DNA of 64,000 nucleotides, taken from positions 3,534,001 through 3,598,000 of the forward strand of contig NZ_CP021235.1 in the NCBI RefSeq assembly GCF_003585765.1, written 5' to 3'. A model generated the notes under the pieces. It saw only the letters and a list, made by a program, of their open reading frames with translations. It was not told the origin of the DNA and made no database searches. A program made the translations under genes and the position numbers. Of this stretch, positions 8,615 to 16,002 are shown piece by piece (positions within the stretch are counted from its first letter, which is position 1; each line of letters begins with the position of its first letter). The stretch is from Pontibacter actiniarum. Lineage in GTDB: Bacteria; Bacteroidota; Bacteroidia; Cytophagales; Hymenobacteraceae.

Positions 8615-9352
8615 CTAGCGCAGCCAGTCGATAGCCGTGTCGCGCTCATCCAGCTTAAATAATTTCATGTTGGTGTCGGAGGCCGCGCCCTCCCCGCCTT
8701 GCGCCTTCTGCAGCCAGTCTTCGTGGCCGGCGATGGCTACCTTGCTAAACTTGCCGTGGTACTTCACGCCGTGCCGCAGCTCTTCCCACATGCCTGCGGG
8801 CGTGGTGCCGTTCGGGTGCAGCACCTCCAGGTACAGCCGCAGATCGCGGTTCTGCTGCACGTGCTCCTCCAGCAGGTGGTCTATGGTGTGGTAGTCTGAC
8901 GAGGTGAGCTGGCCGATGGTGGCGAGCCCCACCACATGGTCCGGCATTGCCTCCAGCACCGCAATACCGGGGTTACCGGCATTGGCGGCGGGTTGCTTGA
9001 GCCACGCCAGCGCCTGCTCCTTGTCGGCCATGCCAAAGGCCCTTACCTCAAAGTGGGGCGTCAGGAAGTTGGCCAGCCTCGACTGCTTCTTCACCCAGGC
9101 CTTGTCTGTTACAATGGCATAGCGGGCTATTTTGCCCCAGTTGTTAAACCGTAGCTTCAGCGTATCGAAAAAAGACTGTACGCTATCCCAGTCACCGAAG
9201 TTCTCGAACACAAAGTACAGGGACACGCTGTCAGCGCGGCTGGCTTTTTCCTCCATCTCATGCACCAGTGCGCGCATTCCCGAATCGTCAATGTAATGCT
9301 GCAGATGGAAGCCTGCGATATTTTCTTCCTCAAAATGAACTGTCGAAATCAT
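8615..9352 (-). CDS. Double SpoIIAA-like (STAS-type) domain protein
   Basis: A 245-residue cytoplasmic protein made of two similar halves. The first (about 1-120) has VSLYFVFENFGDW, KIARYAIVTDKAWVKK and FEVRAFGMADKEQALAWL; the second (about 125-245) has LRLYLEVLHPNG, FSKVAIAGHEDWLQKA and MKLFKLDERDTAIDWL. This order of strands, the W-xxK and the final EQALAWL/DTAIDWL helix match the SpoIIAA-like family (PF11964), whose single-domain members are about 120 residues. I start at MISTVHFEEEN (9352); the open frame upstream is unlike the family. No partner anti-sigma or kinase gene is adjacent, and its role is not known. Confidence 0.75.
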   Translation of the reverse strand: MISTVHFEEENIAGFHLQHYIDDSGMRALVHEMEEKASRADSVSLYFVFENFGDWDSVQSFFDTLKLRFNNWGKIARYAIVTDKAWVKKQSRLANFLTPHFEVRAFGMADKEQALAWLKQPAANAGNPGIAVLEAMPDHVVGLATIGQLTSSDYHTIDHLLEEHVQQNRDLRLYLEVLHPNGTTPAGMWEELRHGVKYHGKFSKVAIAGHEDWLQKAQGGEGAASDTNMKLFKLDERDTAIDWLR

Positions 9353-9524
9353 ACTTCCCGGAAAGATTAGGTTTGTCTTAACTACTGCACCTGCACTGCA
9401 GCCAAGCCGGCTGGCTCTTATTTCAGGCAATGCCTTTTCTTTCAATACCGCAGCAAGCCAAGAACTGTTTCCTGCTTCAGGACTTATACTACAAATTTGC
9501 CTGGGCTGGCCACTTTTTATATCA

Positions 9525-9532
9525 TATTTTTG
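9525..9532 (+). promoter_or_regulatory. Candidate -7 box upstream of the 9644 gene
   Basis: TATTTTTG matches TAnnTTTG exactly, 111 nt before the start codon. A TTTG at 9496-9499 lies 25 nt upstream, slightly beyond the usual 17-23 nt spacing, so the promoter is only tentative. Confidence 0.3.
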
Positions 9533-9643
9533 TTAAAACCCTGCCCGCCTGGACCGAAGAAAAAGATGCCGCGCAGCTTAACTTTGCAGCAGCCTCAGCA
9601 GTAAATGTGACGAGCCCCTGCGGCTGAACCTGACGATACACTT

Positions 9644-10213
9644 ATGCACACGATTGAACCATACTATAACTGGATTGAGAAGTACTCTGCCACCGAGGAC
9701 CCGCGCTCGCCGCTCTACGGTGCCGAGAACAGCCTCTCGCAGTACACCCACACCATCTACGGCTACTATATCCACCCGCAGTGGGACGACATAGACTCTG
9801 AAACGCTCTTCCTGAAGATACTTTACACCGACTATGAGCTGGGCTTTAGCGTGATTGAGTTTATCGGGGAGTGGAACGACGCCCTGAACAATGATATCAT
9901 GCAGCTCAAGCGCAATATCATTGATCCCATGGTTGAGGAGGGCATCAAGCATTTCATCCTGATCGGGGAGAATGTCTTCAATTTCCACGGGTCCGACGAC
10001 TCCTACTACGAAGAGTGGTTTGAGGATATAGAGGAAGGCTGGGTGGCAGCCCTGGGCTTTCAGGACTTTGTGCTGAGCGAAATGAAGAACTATAACCTGG
10101 ACTACTACATCAACTACGGCGGCAACCTGGACGATATCCACTGGCGCACCTTTACCCCAAAGCGCCTCTTTGGCCTCGTAAACAGCCTGATCCAGAAGCG
10201 GCTGGGGCCGTAG
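9644..10213 (+). CDS. Conserved hypothetical protein, acidic and aromatic-rich
   Basis: A 189-residue soluble protein I cannot assign to a characterised family. It is rich in Tyr, Trp, Asp and Glu (for example PYYNWIEKYS, SYYEEWFEDIEEGW, NYNLDYYINYGG), has no signal peptide or membrane segment, and its pattern of alternating strand and helix suggests a compact cytoplasmic domain. Normal codon use and a terminator directly after it support it as a real gene. It converges on the small lipoprotein genes and has no operon partner. Confidence 0.7.
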   Translation: MHTIEPYYNWIEKYSATEDPRSPLYGAENSLSQYTHTIYGYYIHPQWDDIDSETLFLKILYTDYELGFSVIEFIGEWNDALNNDIMQLKRNIIDPMVEEGIKHFILIGENVFNFHGSDDSYYEEWFEDIEEGWVAALGFQDFVLSEMKNYNLDYYINYGGNLDDIHWRTFTPKRLFGLVNSLIQKRLGP

Positions 10214-10220
10214 GCCTGGG

Positions 10221-10278
10221 GCACTAAAGTATAAAAGGGCCTGCGCTGTACAGCGCAGGCCCTTTTATACTTTAGTGC
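10221..10278. terminator. 58-bp perfect palindrome, bidirectional terminator
   Basis: The left arm runs from GCACTAAAGTATAAAAGG to CTGCGCTG and is mirrored without mismatch, the centre being CTGTACAG, so the whole 58 bp equals its own reverse complement. The G/C-rich core with A/T-rich outer arms gives a T-rich 3' side on both strands. It separates two convergent genes (ends at 10213 and 10291). Confidence 0.85.
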
Positions 10279-10290
10279 TAGTTTATACTA

Positions 10291-10464
10291 CTAGCGGTCG
10301 ATTTCCTCTTCAACCTCCTCCGCGGCGTCTTCCGCGGCATCGCCAACGTCTTCGGCCACATCCTCTACTTCGTCGGCACCCTCTTCCACAGTGTTTTCGG
10401 AGGAGGCGCAGGCCCCGAGGCTAAACAAGCCTGCGGCAGCCAGGGCATAAAAAACTTTTCTCAT
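10291..10464 (-). CDS. Small acidic lipoprotein (57 aa)
   Basis: Read directly from the minus strand: MRKVFYALAAAGLFSLGAC then a run of Glu/Asp-rich residues with repeated AED/VEE units, ending EEEIDR. The signal peptide ends in a lipobox (LGAC), so the mature product would be a lipid-anchored peptide of about 38 residues, almost all acidic or small. It is the first of four similar genes in 1.3 kb on this strand. Function unknown; short acidic lipoproteins of this type are widespread in Bacteroidota and mostly uncharacterised. Confidence 0.6.
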   Translation of the reverse strand: MRKVFYALAAAGLFSLGACASSENTVEEGADEVEDVAEDVGDAAEDAAEEVEEEIDR

Positions 10465-10492
10465 CGTCTTGATCTGGTTAAAAAAAGCGTAG

Positions 10493-10726
10493 TTACTCTA
10501 CTACAGTAGTATCTACTTCTTCTGCAACTGCTTCGTTGTATTCCTGCATCTCTTCGCGCAGTTCTCCTCTTTCTTCAGCTACATCATTTAAATCACCTTC
10601 GGCGCGTTCATCCACTACGTCTTCGGCCTCTTCCACTACATCTGCCCGCTCCTCGGCAGGAGAGTCGCAGGAGGTTGCAAAGGAGAACGTAGCCATGGTA
10701 AATAACATAAAGATTAGTTTCTTCAT
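10493..10726 (-). CDS. Small acidic lipoprotein (77 aa)
   Basis: Starts at MKKLIFMLFTMATFSFATSC with a lipobox-like FATSC; the open frame extends eight codons further upstream but this ATG gives the normal signal peptide. The mature part begins CDSPAEERA, the same seven residues after Cys as in the gene at 10959-11150, and continues as an Ala/Glu/Asp/Arg-rich helix (VVEEAEDVVDERAE), probably a coiled coil or disordered charged rod. Related by duplication to its neighbour. Function unknown. Confidence 0.65.
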   Translation of the reverse strand: MKKLIFMLFTMATFSFATSCDSPAEERADVVEEAEDVVDERAEGDLNDVAEERGELREEMQEYNEAVAEEVDTTVVE

Positions 10727-10958
10727 AACATGTATAGTTTTGATTAACAATTCCTTTCGGTATTTCCTTGTGCCGCTACCGTGCAGCCTGTCTGTGTTTA
10801 ACTTGTTTCAACGTAACGAGCCGCAGCAGGTTAAGCAAGCTCCCTCCGGCGTGCGCTGTGCTGCTTTTTTTGCCGGGCCTGCTCCTTTGCGGCTGTCAGT
10901 CCCAACGGAGCCAGCAGCGGTTGAGTTTTACACAGCCCGCCGCTGCAGTGCCGGAAGC

Positions 10959-11150
10959 TTACTCAATCACAGCGGAGGTGTCTTCCAGCTCCTCCTCCAT
11001 GTCCTCCATCTCGTCGGCTCTTTCTTCAGCCCTGTCTTCCATTTCTTCTACGGCTTCGTCTCTCTCCTCGGCTCTTTCTTCGGCAGGAGAGTCGCAGGCG
11101 GCAAACCCGATGAGGCTGGTAAGGGCAAAGGCGTACATTAGTTTCTTCAT
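10959..11150 (-). CDS. Small acidic lipoprotein (63 aa)
   Basis: MKKLMYAFALTSLIGFAAC is a lipoprotein signal with lipobox GFAAC. The mature part CDSPAEERAEERDEAVEEM is followed by more Glu/Asp/Arg/Met repeats. It shares CDSPAEERA with the gene at 10493-10726, which indicates a tandem duplication. No -7 box of the TAnnTTTG type is seen directly upstream. Function unknown; the highly charged mature part could lie as a helix on the membrane surface. Confidence 0.65.
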   Translation of the reverse strand: MKKLMYAFALTSLIGFAACDSPAEERAEERDEAVEEMEDRAEERADEMEDMEEELEDTSAVIE

Positions 11151-11264
11151 GGTCTTCTGGTTTTAGTGACTGTTCAACCCACGGCCGGCACAGCATGCTG
11201 CCCCGGCCGTGGCTAAAAACCTTACGGCAGTACCAGAACATAGTTGGAGAAAAATATATAAAAG

Positions 11265-11295
11265 CAGAAAGGCACCCTTTGGGGGTGCCTTTCTG
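11265..11295 (-). terminator. Terminator after the 11335 lipoprotein gene
   Basis: CAGAAAGGCACCC (11265-11277) pairs perfectly with GGGTGCCTTTCTG (11283-11295) over a 5-nt loop; on the minus strand it is followed by a T-rich stretch. This separates the 11335-11532 gene from the other three lipoprotein genes. Confidence 0.8.
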
Positions 11296-11334
11296 ATATC
11301 CCGGCCATGCGCCGGGTGGTTTTACAGTTGCTTA

Positions 11335-11532
11335 CTACAGCGCAGCAGCAGCTGAATCAACTGTAGCTACAGTTGTGTCAGCCTCAAGTGCAGTAGAGTC
11401 TTCTACAACTGGAGCCTCTTCTACTACAGTTTCTTCTGTAACTTCAGCTTCAGTAGTTGCTTCTTCAGCATTGTTGCAAGATGCGAAAGCGAAAAGACCA
11501 GCAACGAAAAGTAAACCAAATACTTTTTTCAT
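11335..11532 (-). CDS. Small acidic lipoprotein (65 aa)
   Basis: MKKVFGLLFVAGLFAFASC is a signal peptide with lipobox FASC. The mature part is Glu/Thr/Val/Ala-rich (NNAEEATTEAEVTEETVVEE, then VEDSTALEADTT), more Thr/Val-rich and less Arg-rich than the two neighbouring lipoproteins, so it is similar in type but not clearly a recent copy. It has a well-formed promoter of its own and a strong terminator, which points to a monocistronic, probably well-expressed gene. Function unknown. Confidence 0.7.
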   Translation of the reverse strand: MKKVFGLLFVAGLFAFASCNNAEEATTEAEVTEETVVEEAPVVEDSTALEADTTVATVDSAAAAL

Positions 11533-11557
11533 GATTTGTGATTTTTTAAATGAGGCG

Positions 11558-11587
11558 CAAATATACCACTATATATGAATCACCAAA
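11558..11587 (-). promoter_or_regulatory. Consensus Bacteroidota promoter for the 11335 lipoprotein gene
   Basis: On the minus strand TTTG (11587-11584), an 18-nt spacer and TATATTTG (11565-11558) reproduce the full -33/-7 consensus of the Bacteroidota primary sigma factor. The -7 box ends 26 nt before the ATG, leaving a short leader. This is the best promoter I see in the window. Confidence 0.7.
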
Positions 11588-11600
11588 CATGAGGCAATAA

Positions 11601-12914
11601 TTATTTTTTCCTAAACACCAGCTTGATCGGAACACCTGTAAAGCCAAAGTGCTCGCGCATCCTGTTCTCCAGGTAGCGCACGTAGGACTCTTTCACGTAC
11701 TGCGGCAGGTTGCAGAAAAACGCAAAGGTCGGGTTATGCGTCGGCAACTGCGTGATATACTTGATCTTCACAAACTTACCCTTGATCGCTGGCGGCGGAT
11801 AGCGCTCAATCTCCGGCAGCATGGCGTCGTTCAGCTTTGAGGTCGGTATTTTCTTGGTCTTGTTGTCGTACACTTCCATGGCCACCTCAATAGCCTTGTG
11901 GATACGCTGCTTGGTTACCACCGAGGTAAAGATGATCGGCACATAGGAGATCGGCGCGATGCGGTTGTAGATCTCGTCCTCAAACTGCTTGGTCGTATGC
12001 GTGTCCTTCTCCACCAGGTCCCACTTGTTCACCAGGATCACGATACCTTTGCGGTTCTTTTCGGCCAGGGCAATGATGTTTACGTCCTGCGCCTCAATGC
12101 CGCGCGTGGCGTCCAGTATCACGATACAAACGTCGGCGTCCTCCAGGGCACGCACTGAGCGCAGCACGGAGTAGAACTCAATATCCTCGCTTACCTTGCT
12201 TTTGCGGCGCAAACCGGCCGTATCCACAATAATAAACTCCTTGCCGAAGGCATTGTAGCGGGCATGGATAGCATCGCGTGTGGTTCCGGCTCTGTCTGTA
12301 ACAATGTTTCGCTCCTCACCCAGCAGCAGGTTCACAAAAGAGGACTTCCCTACGTTCGGGCGGCCCAGCACGGCAATTTTAGGGATACCGGCATCCGGGT
12401 CTTCCACACCTTCGTCTTTAAAGTGCTTCACCACCTCGTCCAGCAGTTCGCCCGTTCCGGAGCCGCTCTGCGATGAGATCGGGTAAATGTCAATGCCTAC
12501 GCCCAGGGCGTAGAACTCGCCCATCTGGTGCATGCGCGCGTTGGTGTCTGCTTTGTTAGCCACCACGTACACCGGCTTATCGGTGCGGCGCAGCACGTTG
12601 GCAAACTCCTCGTCCAGCCCGGTAAGGCCGGCATCCACGTCCACCATAAACAGAATTACGTCGGCCTCGTTCATGGCCAGCTCTACCTGGCGGTTGATCT
12701 CAGACTCGAAGATATCCTCGGAGCCGTGCACGTAGCCGCCTGTGTCAATTACAGTATAGTACTTGCCTGTCCAGTCGCCGTGGCCGTAGCTGCGGTCGCG
12801 GGTTACGCCGCTCACGTTGTCCATGATGGCTTTGCGCTGCCCGATCAGGCGGTTAAAAAGGGTAGACTTGCCCACGTTGGGGCGGCCTACAATAGCAATG
12901 ATGTTTGATGACAT
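11601..12914 (-). CDS. der: Ribosome-assembly GTPase Der (EngA)
   Basis: A double-GTPase required for 50S ribosome maturation. The first G domain shows GRPNVGKSTLFN, DTGGY and NKAD; the second shows GRPNVGKSSFVN, DTAGL and NKWD; the C-terminal KH-like domain begins near PTSKLNDAML and ends GVPIKLVFRKK. The length of 437 residues is normal. It follows era on the same strand with 63 nt between them, a gap that contains a small hairpin which may weaken read-through. Confidence 0.98.
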   Translation of the reverse strand: MSSNIIAIVGRPNVGKSTLFNRLIGQRKAIMDNVSGVTRDRSYGHGDWTGKYYTVIDTGGYVHGSEDIFESEINRQVELAMNEADVILFMVDVDAGLTGLDEEFANVLRRTDKPVYVVANKADTNARMHQMGEFYALGVGIDIYPISSQSGSGTGELLDEVVKHFKDEGVEDPDAGIPKIAVLGRPNVGKSSFVNLLLGEERNIVTDRAGTTRDAIHARYNAFGKEFIIVDTAGLRRKSKVSEDIEFYSVLRSVRALEDADVCIVILDATRGIEAQDVNIIALAEKNRKGIVILVNKWDLVEKDTHTTKQFEDEIYNRIAPISYVPIIFTSVVTKQRIHKAIEVAMEVYDNKTKKIPTSKLNDAMLPEIERYPPPAIKGKFVKIKYITQLPTHNPTFAFFCNLPQYVKESYVRYLENRMREHFGFTGVPIKLVFRKK

Positions 12915-12938
12915 CGTCTAAAAAATAAAATAGTTAAA

Positions 12939-12953
12939 GTGCCCCCGGGGCAC
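12939..12953 (-). terminator. Possible weak terminator or attenuator between era and der
   Basis: GTGCCCC pairs with GGGGCAC over a single base. On the minus strand it is followed by a T/A-rich stretch rather than a clean T-run. It may partly terminate era transcription or simply stabilise an mRNA end. Confidence 0.4.
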
Positions 12954-12977
12954 CGTGCCCCGAAGCTTTATGGTGCG

Positions 12978-13868
12978 CTACTCTTCGCGGTAGCCGAAGC
13001 GCCGAAGCAGCTTCTGGTCTGTCCGCCAGTTCTCGTTCACACGCACATATAAATCAAGAAATATCTTTTTCTGGAAGAACTCTTCCATGTCCAGGCGCGC
13101 CTGGGTACCCACTTTTTTCAGCGCCTCGCCTTTGTTCCCGATCACGATGCCTTTCTGGCTGCGGCGCTCCACGCTGATTTCGGCCCGGATGCGGATAATG
13201 TCTTCTTCTTCCTTAAACTCCTCTACCACCACCTCGCAGCTGTAGGGGATTTCCTTTTTATAGTTCAGGAAAATCTTCTCGCGGATCATCTCCGACACAA
13301 AGAAACGCTCCGGCTTGTCCGTCAGTTCATCTTTCGGGAAATAAGGCGGATGCTGGGGCAGGTAATGCAGCAGGCGCGCAAACAGCTGGTCCAGCCCGAA
13401 GTTGTGCAGGGCAGAGATCGGGAGGATCTCGGTCGGGTTCATGTGCTCCTGCCAATACGCCACCTTCTCGTTCACTTCCTCTTCCGTCGCCTGGTCAATT
13501 TTGTTAATCAGCAGCAGCACAGGCACCTTCGCATGCTGCAGGCGCTTGATCACATCCTCCTCGTCGTGCTTCTCATAGATGTCCGTTACGAACAGGATTA
13601 CGTCCGCATCCTCCAGGGAGGTGCGCACAAAGCCCATCATCGACTCGTGCAGGGCGTACTGCGGCTTAATGATGCCGGGCGTATCGGAGTATACAATCTG
13701 GAAATCGTCTCCGTTCAGGATGCCCATGATACGGTGACGCGTTGTTTGTGCCTTTGAGGTGATGATGGAGAGCTTCTCCCCCACCAGCGCGTTCATCAGC
13801 GTTGATTTACCCACGTTCGGTTTTCCTACTATACTTACAAAACCGGCTTTGTGCGGTGTTTCAGCCAT
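12978..13868 (-). CDS. era: GTPase Era
   Basis: Binds the 3' end of 16S rRNA and checks 30S assembly. The G domain has GKPNVGKSTLMNAL (G1), DTPG (G3) and NKID (G4); the C-terminal KH domain has ERRSQKGIVIGNKGEALKKVG. The 296 residues match the family. It is transcribed towards der, so the two ribosome-assembly GTPases are neighbours. Confidence 0.98.
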   Translation of the reverse strand: MAETPHKAGFVSIVGKPNVGKSTLMNALVGEKLSIITSKAQTTRHRIMGILNGDDFQIVYSDTPGIIKPQYALHESMMGFVRTSLEDADVILFVTDIYEKHDEEDVIKRLQHAKVPVLLLINKIDQATEEEVNEKVAYWQEHMNPTEILPISALHNFGLDQLFARLLHYLPQHPPYFPKDELTDKPERFFVSEMIREKIFLNYKKEIPYSCEVVVEEFKEEEDIIRIRAEISVERRSQKGIVIGNKGEALKKVGTQARLDMEEFFQKKIFLDLYVRVNENWRTDQKLLRRFGYREE

Positions 13869-13888
13869 ACTTCTAAAATTTGAGGTTG

Positions 13889-13896
13889 CAAAATTA
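13889..13896 (-). promoter_or_regulatory. Candidate -7 box for era
   Basis: On the minus strand TAATTTTG matches TAnnTTTG and ends 20 nt before the era ATG, a typical short leader. No TTG -33 element is visible. Confidence 0.4.
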
Positions 13897-14074
13897 CTTC
13901 TTTTTTACGAGAGTGCGGCCTAATGTCTAAATTATTGTGAATGAGGGGGTGAGGCGTGCTTCCGTTCCGCCAGCTTACCCGGGCGGGCAGGGGTGGCTTT
14001 TGTGCTGCCTCCTCAGCTGCTTTACGTGCATCCATTTCTTTTTAGAAAGTGCTCCTGCTGGTTACGCTCCTCCT

Positions 14075-14096
14075 GGCGCAAGCGTCGGCTTGTGCC
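14075..14096. repeat. Short hairpin in gene-free region
   Basis: GGCGCAAGC pairs with GCTTGTGCC (one G-T position) over a loop of 3-4 nt. It is not followed by T on either strand. It is one of three tight hairpins in the 1 kb without genes between era and hemH. Confidence 0.45.
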
Positions 14097-14155
14097 GTTG
14101 GCTGCCACTGCTAGCTGTATTTATACTTCCATTGCCACGGCTTTCTGCCCTGCTA

Positions 14156-14176
14156 GCGCGAGTTTGCAACTCGTGC
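14156..14176. repeat. Short hairpin in gene-free region
   Basis: GCGCGAGTT pairs with AACTCGTGC over the 3-nt loop TGC with one mismatch. It is similar in build to the hairpin at 14075-14096, without a terminator-like T-run. Confidence 0.45.
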
Positions 14177-14486
14177 TTTAAAAGCTACAGAGTTATACTT
14201 GCATAGCATCTGCTAATTATAACTTCACCCAAGCTATTCTTTCTAGCTCCCGTTCATCTAGCAGCTCCCACATACCTAACGTTTCACTTTATACTTTGGA
14301 GCGCTCATGCCCACGAGGGCTCGCTTTCCCGCATCGCGCTGGGAGCTTTTCCTGCCGGGGTAGGGGCCCTCTTACTCGTGCCTCGGGCTGCCTGGCTCGC
14401 GCGCGTCACCGGAAAAACCCGCATAGGCGCTCAACAGAAAGACTGCAAATGCTTTCGATAGCCAAAGCTGACGCGGCTCCTGCAAA

Positions 14487-14524
14487 GCATTGTAGGGACA
14501 GGTCACGACCTGTCCCTACAATGC
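14487..14524. repeat. REP-like perfect inverted repeat
   Basis: The 18-bp arm GCATTGTAGGGACAGGTC is mirrored exactly after a 2-nt spacer. The core, TGTAGGGACAGGTC and its complement, resembles palindromes of the form TGTAGGGACA...TGTCCCTACA that recur between genes in many bacteria. It lacks a T-run and is 350 nt from the nearest gene, so terminator function is unlikely. The rest of 13869-14869 shows no coding potential that I trust. Confidence 0.7.
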
Positions 14525-14836
14525 CGTTCGCAATGAAACGTGCACTTGTGCCACCGCGTCAGCAGAACTCTACTTAGGAGTGGATTATTCTAAAGGACTT
14601 ACACTACAGCGTTTATACTTGAATGATGGCAGTTACAAGACTCTCCCTTAGGCTAAGAAGACATGTGATGACCGGGAATAGCATCACAAGAGGCCCTTAG
14701 TTCTACAATATGGTGTACCTTCGCAAACCGTGCACTTCTACACTCTGAAAACCTTTTCCCATACTTCAGGCTTTACACTCCGTTAAACCTCTATGAGACA
14801 TAGATAATTCTGATCAACCAGAAAGTTTATACTTAG

Positions 14837-14844
14837 TATCTTTG
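14837..14844 (+). promoter_or_regulatory. Candidate -7 box for hemH
   Basis: TATCTTTG matches TAnnTTTG exactly and ends 25 nt before the hemH ATG. No clear -33 TTG is seen. Confidence 0.45.
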
Positions 14845-14869
14845 CAACTGATAAGCACTTAGATAGTAC

Positions 14870-15898
14870 ATGAGCAACAATAAAACGGGCAAAATTGGCG
14901 TACTGCTGGTTAACCTCGGCACACCGGATACTCCTCAGACCCCTGATGTAAGAAAATACCTGCGCGAGTTCCTGCTGGATAAGCGTGTGATTGACATAAA
15001 CCCGCTGGGAAGGTATGCCCTTGTGAACGGGGTGATCGCGCCTTTCCGTGCTCCAAAGTCTGCTAAAATATACCAGCAGCTGTGGACCGAGCGAGGCTCT
15101 CCGCTGCTCTACCACGGCCTCGACCTGAAACAAAAGCTCCAGGCTAGCCTGGGCGATGCATACCATGTGGCTTTCGGTATGCGCTATCAAAAGCCAAGTA
15201 TAAAAAGTGCTTTGGAGGAGCTTCGGGAGAAGAGCGTGCGCCGCATTATTGTGTTCCCACTGTTCCCGCAGTATGCATCTGCTACCACAGGATCCGTGCA
15301 CGATAAGATCATGGAGATCGTGAAGGACTGGTGGATCATACCGAGCATGAACTTCATTTCTTCTTACTGCAACGATCCGGGCTTTATCGGGGCCTTTGCC
15401 GAGCTAGGCAAGAAGTACATGGCAGAAGACAATTATGACCACGTTGTGTTTAGCTACCATGGGGTGCCGGAGCGCCAGATACTGAAAGGCAGCGACCACG
15501 GCTATTGTAAGCTTGGCTCCTGCTGCAACAGCTATAACAAACGCAACCAATACTGCTACCGTGCCTCTTGTTTCGAAACATCGCGGCAACTGGCAAAGGC
15601 GCTGGGCCTGCAGGACGACCAGTATACCGTTGCGTTCCAATCGAGACTGGGCAAAGACCCGTGGCTGCAGCCTTATACTGACGATGTGCTGAAGACAATG
15701 CCAGCGAAAGGCATTAAGAAAGTGCTGGCTTTTAGCCCTGCCTTTGTAGCCGACTGCTTAGAGACCACCGTGGAGGTAGGAGAAGAGTTTAAGGAAATGT
15801 TTGAGCATGCCGGTGGCGAGCGCTGGCAGCTGGTAGAGAGCCTTAACTCCAACGATGCTTGGGTAGAAGCCATGAAACAGCTTGTCCTGCAGCATTAA
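14870..15898 (+). CDS. hemH: Ferrochelatase
   Basis: Inserts Fe2+ into protoporphyrin IX, the last step of protoheme synthesis. Family signs are GVLLVNLGTPDTP near the N-terminus, the catalytic-type His197 in VVFSYHGVPE, and PAFVADCLETTVE near the C-terminus; 342 residues is normal. Between residues 213 and 234 there are five cysteines (C213, C218, C219, C229, C234), more than in the classic B. subtilis-type enzyme; some bacterial ferrochelatases bind a [2Fe-2S] cluster through cysteines, which may apply here. The gene stands alone, with a promoter-like box upstream and a perfect palindrome downstream. No other heme genes are in the window. Confidence 0.97.
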   Translation: MSNNKTGKIGVLLVNLGTPDTPQTPDVRKYLREFLLDKRVIDINPLGRYALVNGVIAPFRAPKSAKIYQQLWTERGSPLLYHGLDLKQKLQASLGDAYHVAFGMRYQKPSIKSALEELREKSVRRIIVFPLFPQYASATTGSVHDKIMEIVKDWWIIPSMNFISSYCNDPGFIGAFAELGKKYMAEDNYDHVVFSYHGVPERQILKGSDHGYCKLGSCCNSYNKRNQYCYRASCFETSRQLAKALGLQDDQYTVAFQSRLGKDPWLQPYTDDVLKTMPAKGIKKVLAFSPAFVADCLETTVEVGEEFKEMFEHAGGERWQLVESLNSNDAWVEAMKQLVLQH

Positions 15899-15945
15899 GT
15901 ATTAGCAAGTTTTAACGAGGCGGAGACACCCGCTGCCAAAAAATA

Positions 15946-15975
15946 AATGGCCGCTGCAGTACTGCAGCGGCCATT
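15946..15975. terminator. 30-bp perfect palindrome, bidirectional terminator
   Basis: AATGGCCGCTGCAGT is followed directly by its exact reverse complement. It lies between the convergent hemH and LOG-family genes, with an A-run before it and a T-rich stretch after it. Confidence 0.8.
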
Positions 15976-16002
15976 CTCTTTATACCTTCAGCACACAGCG
16001 TG

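Noticed and set aside
14296..14577. 93-residue frame in the era-hemH gap
   Set aside because: It spans the REP-like palindrome and has no protein-like features.
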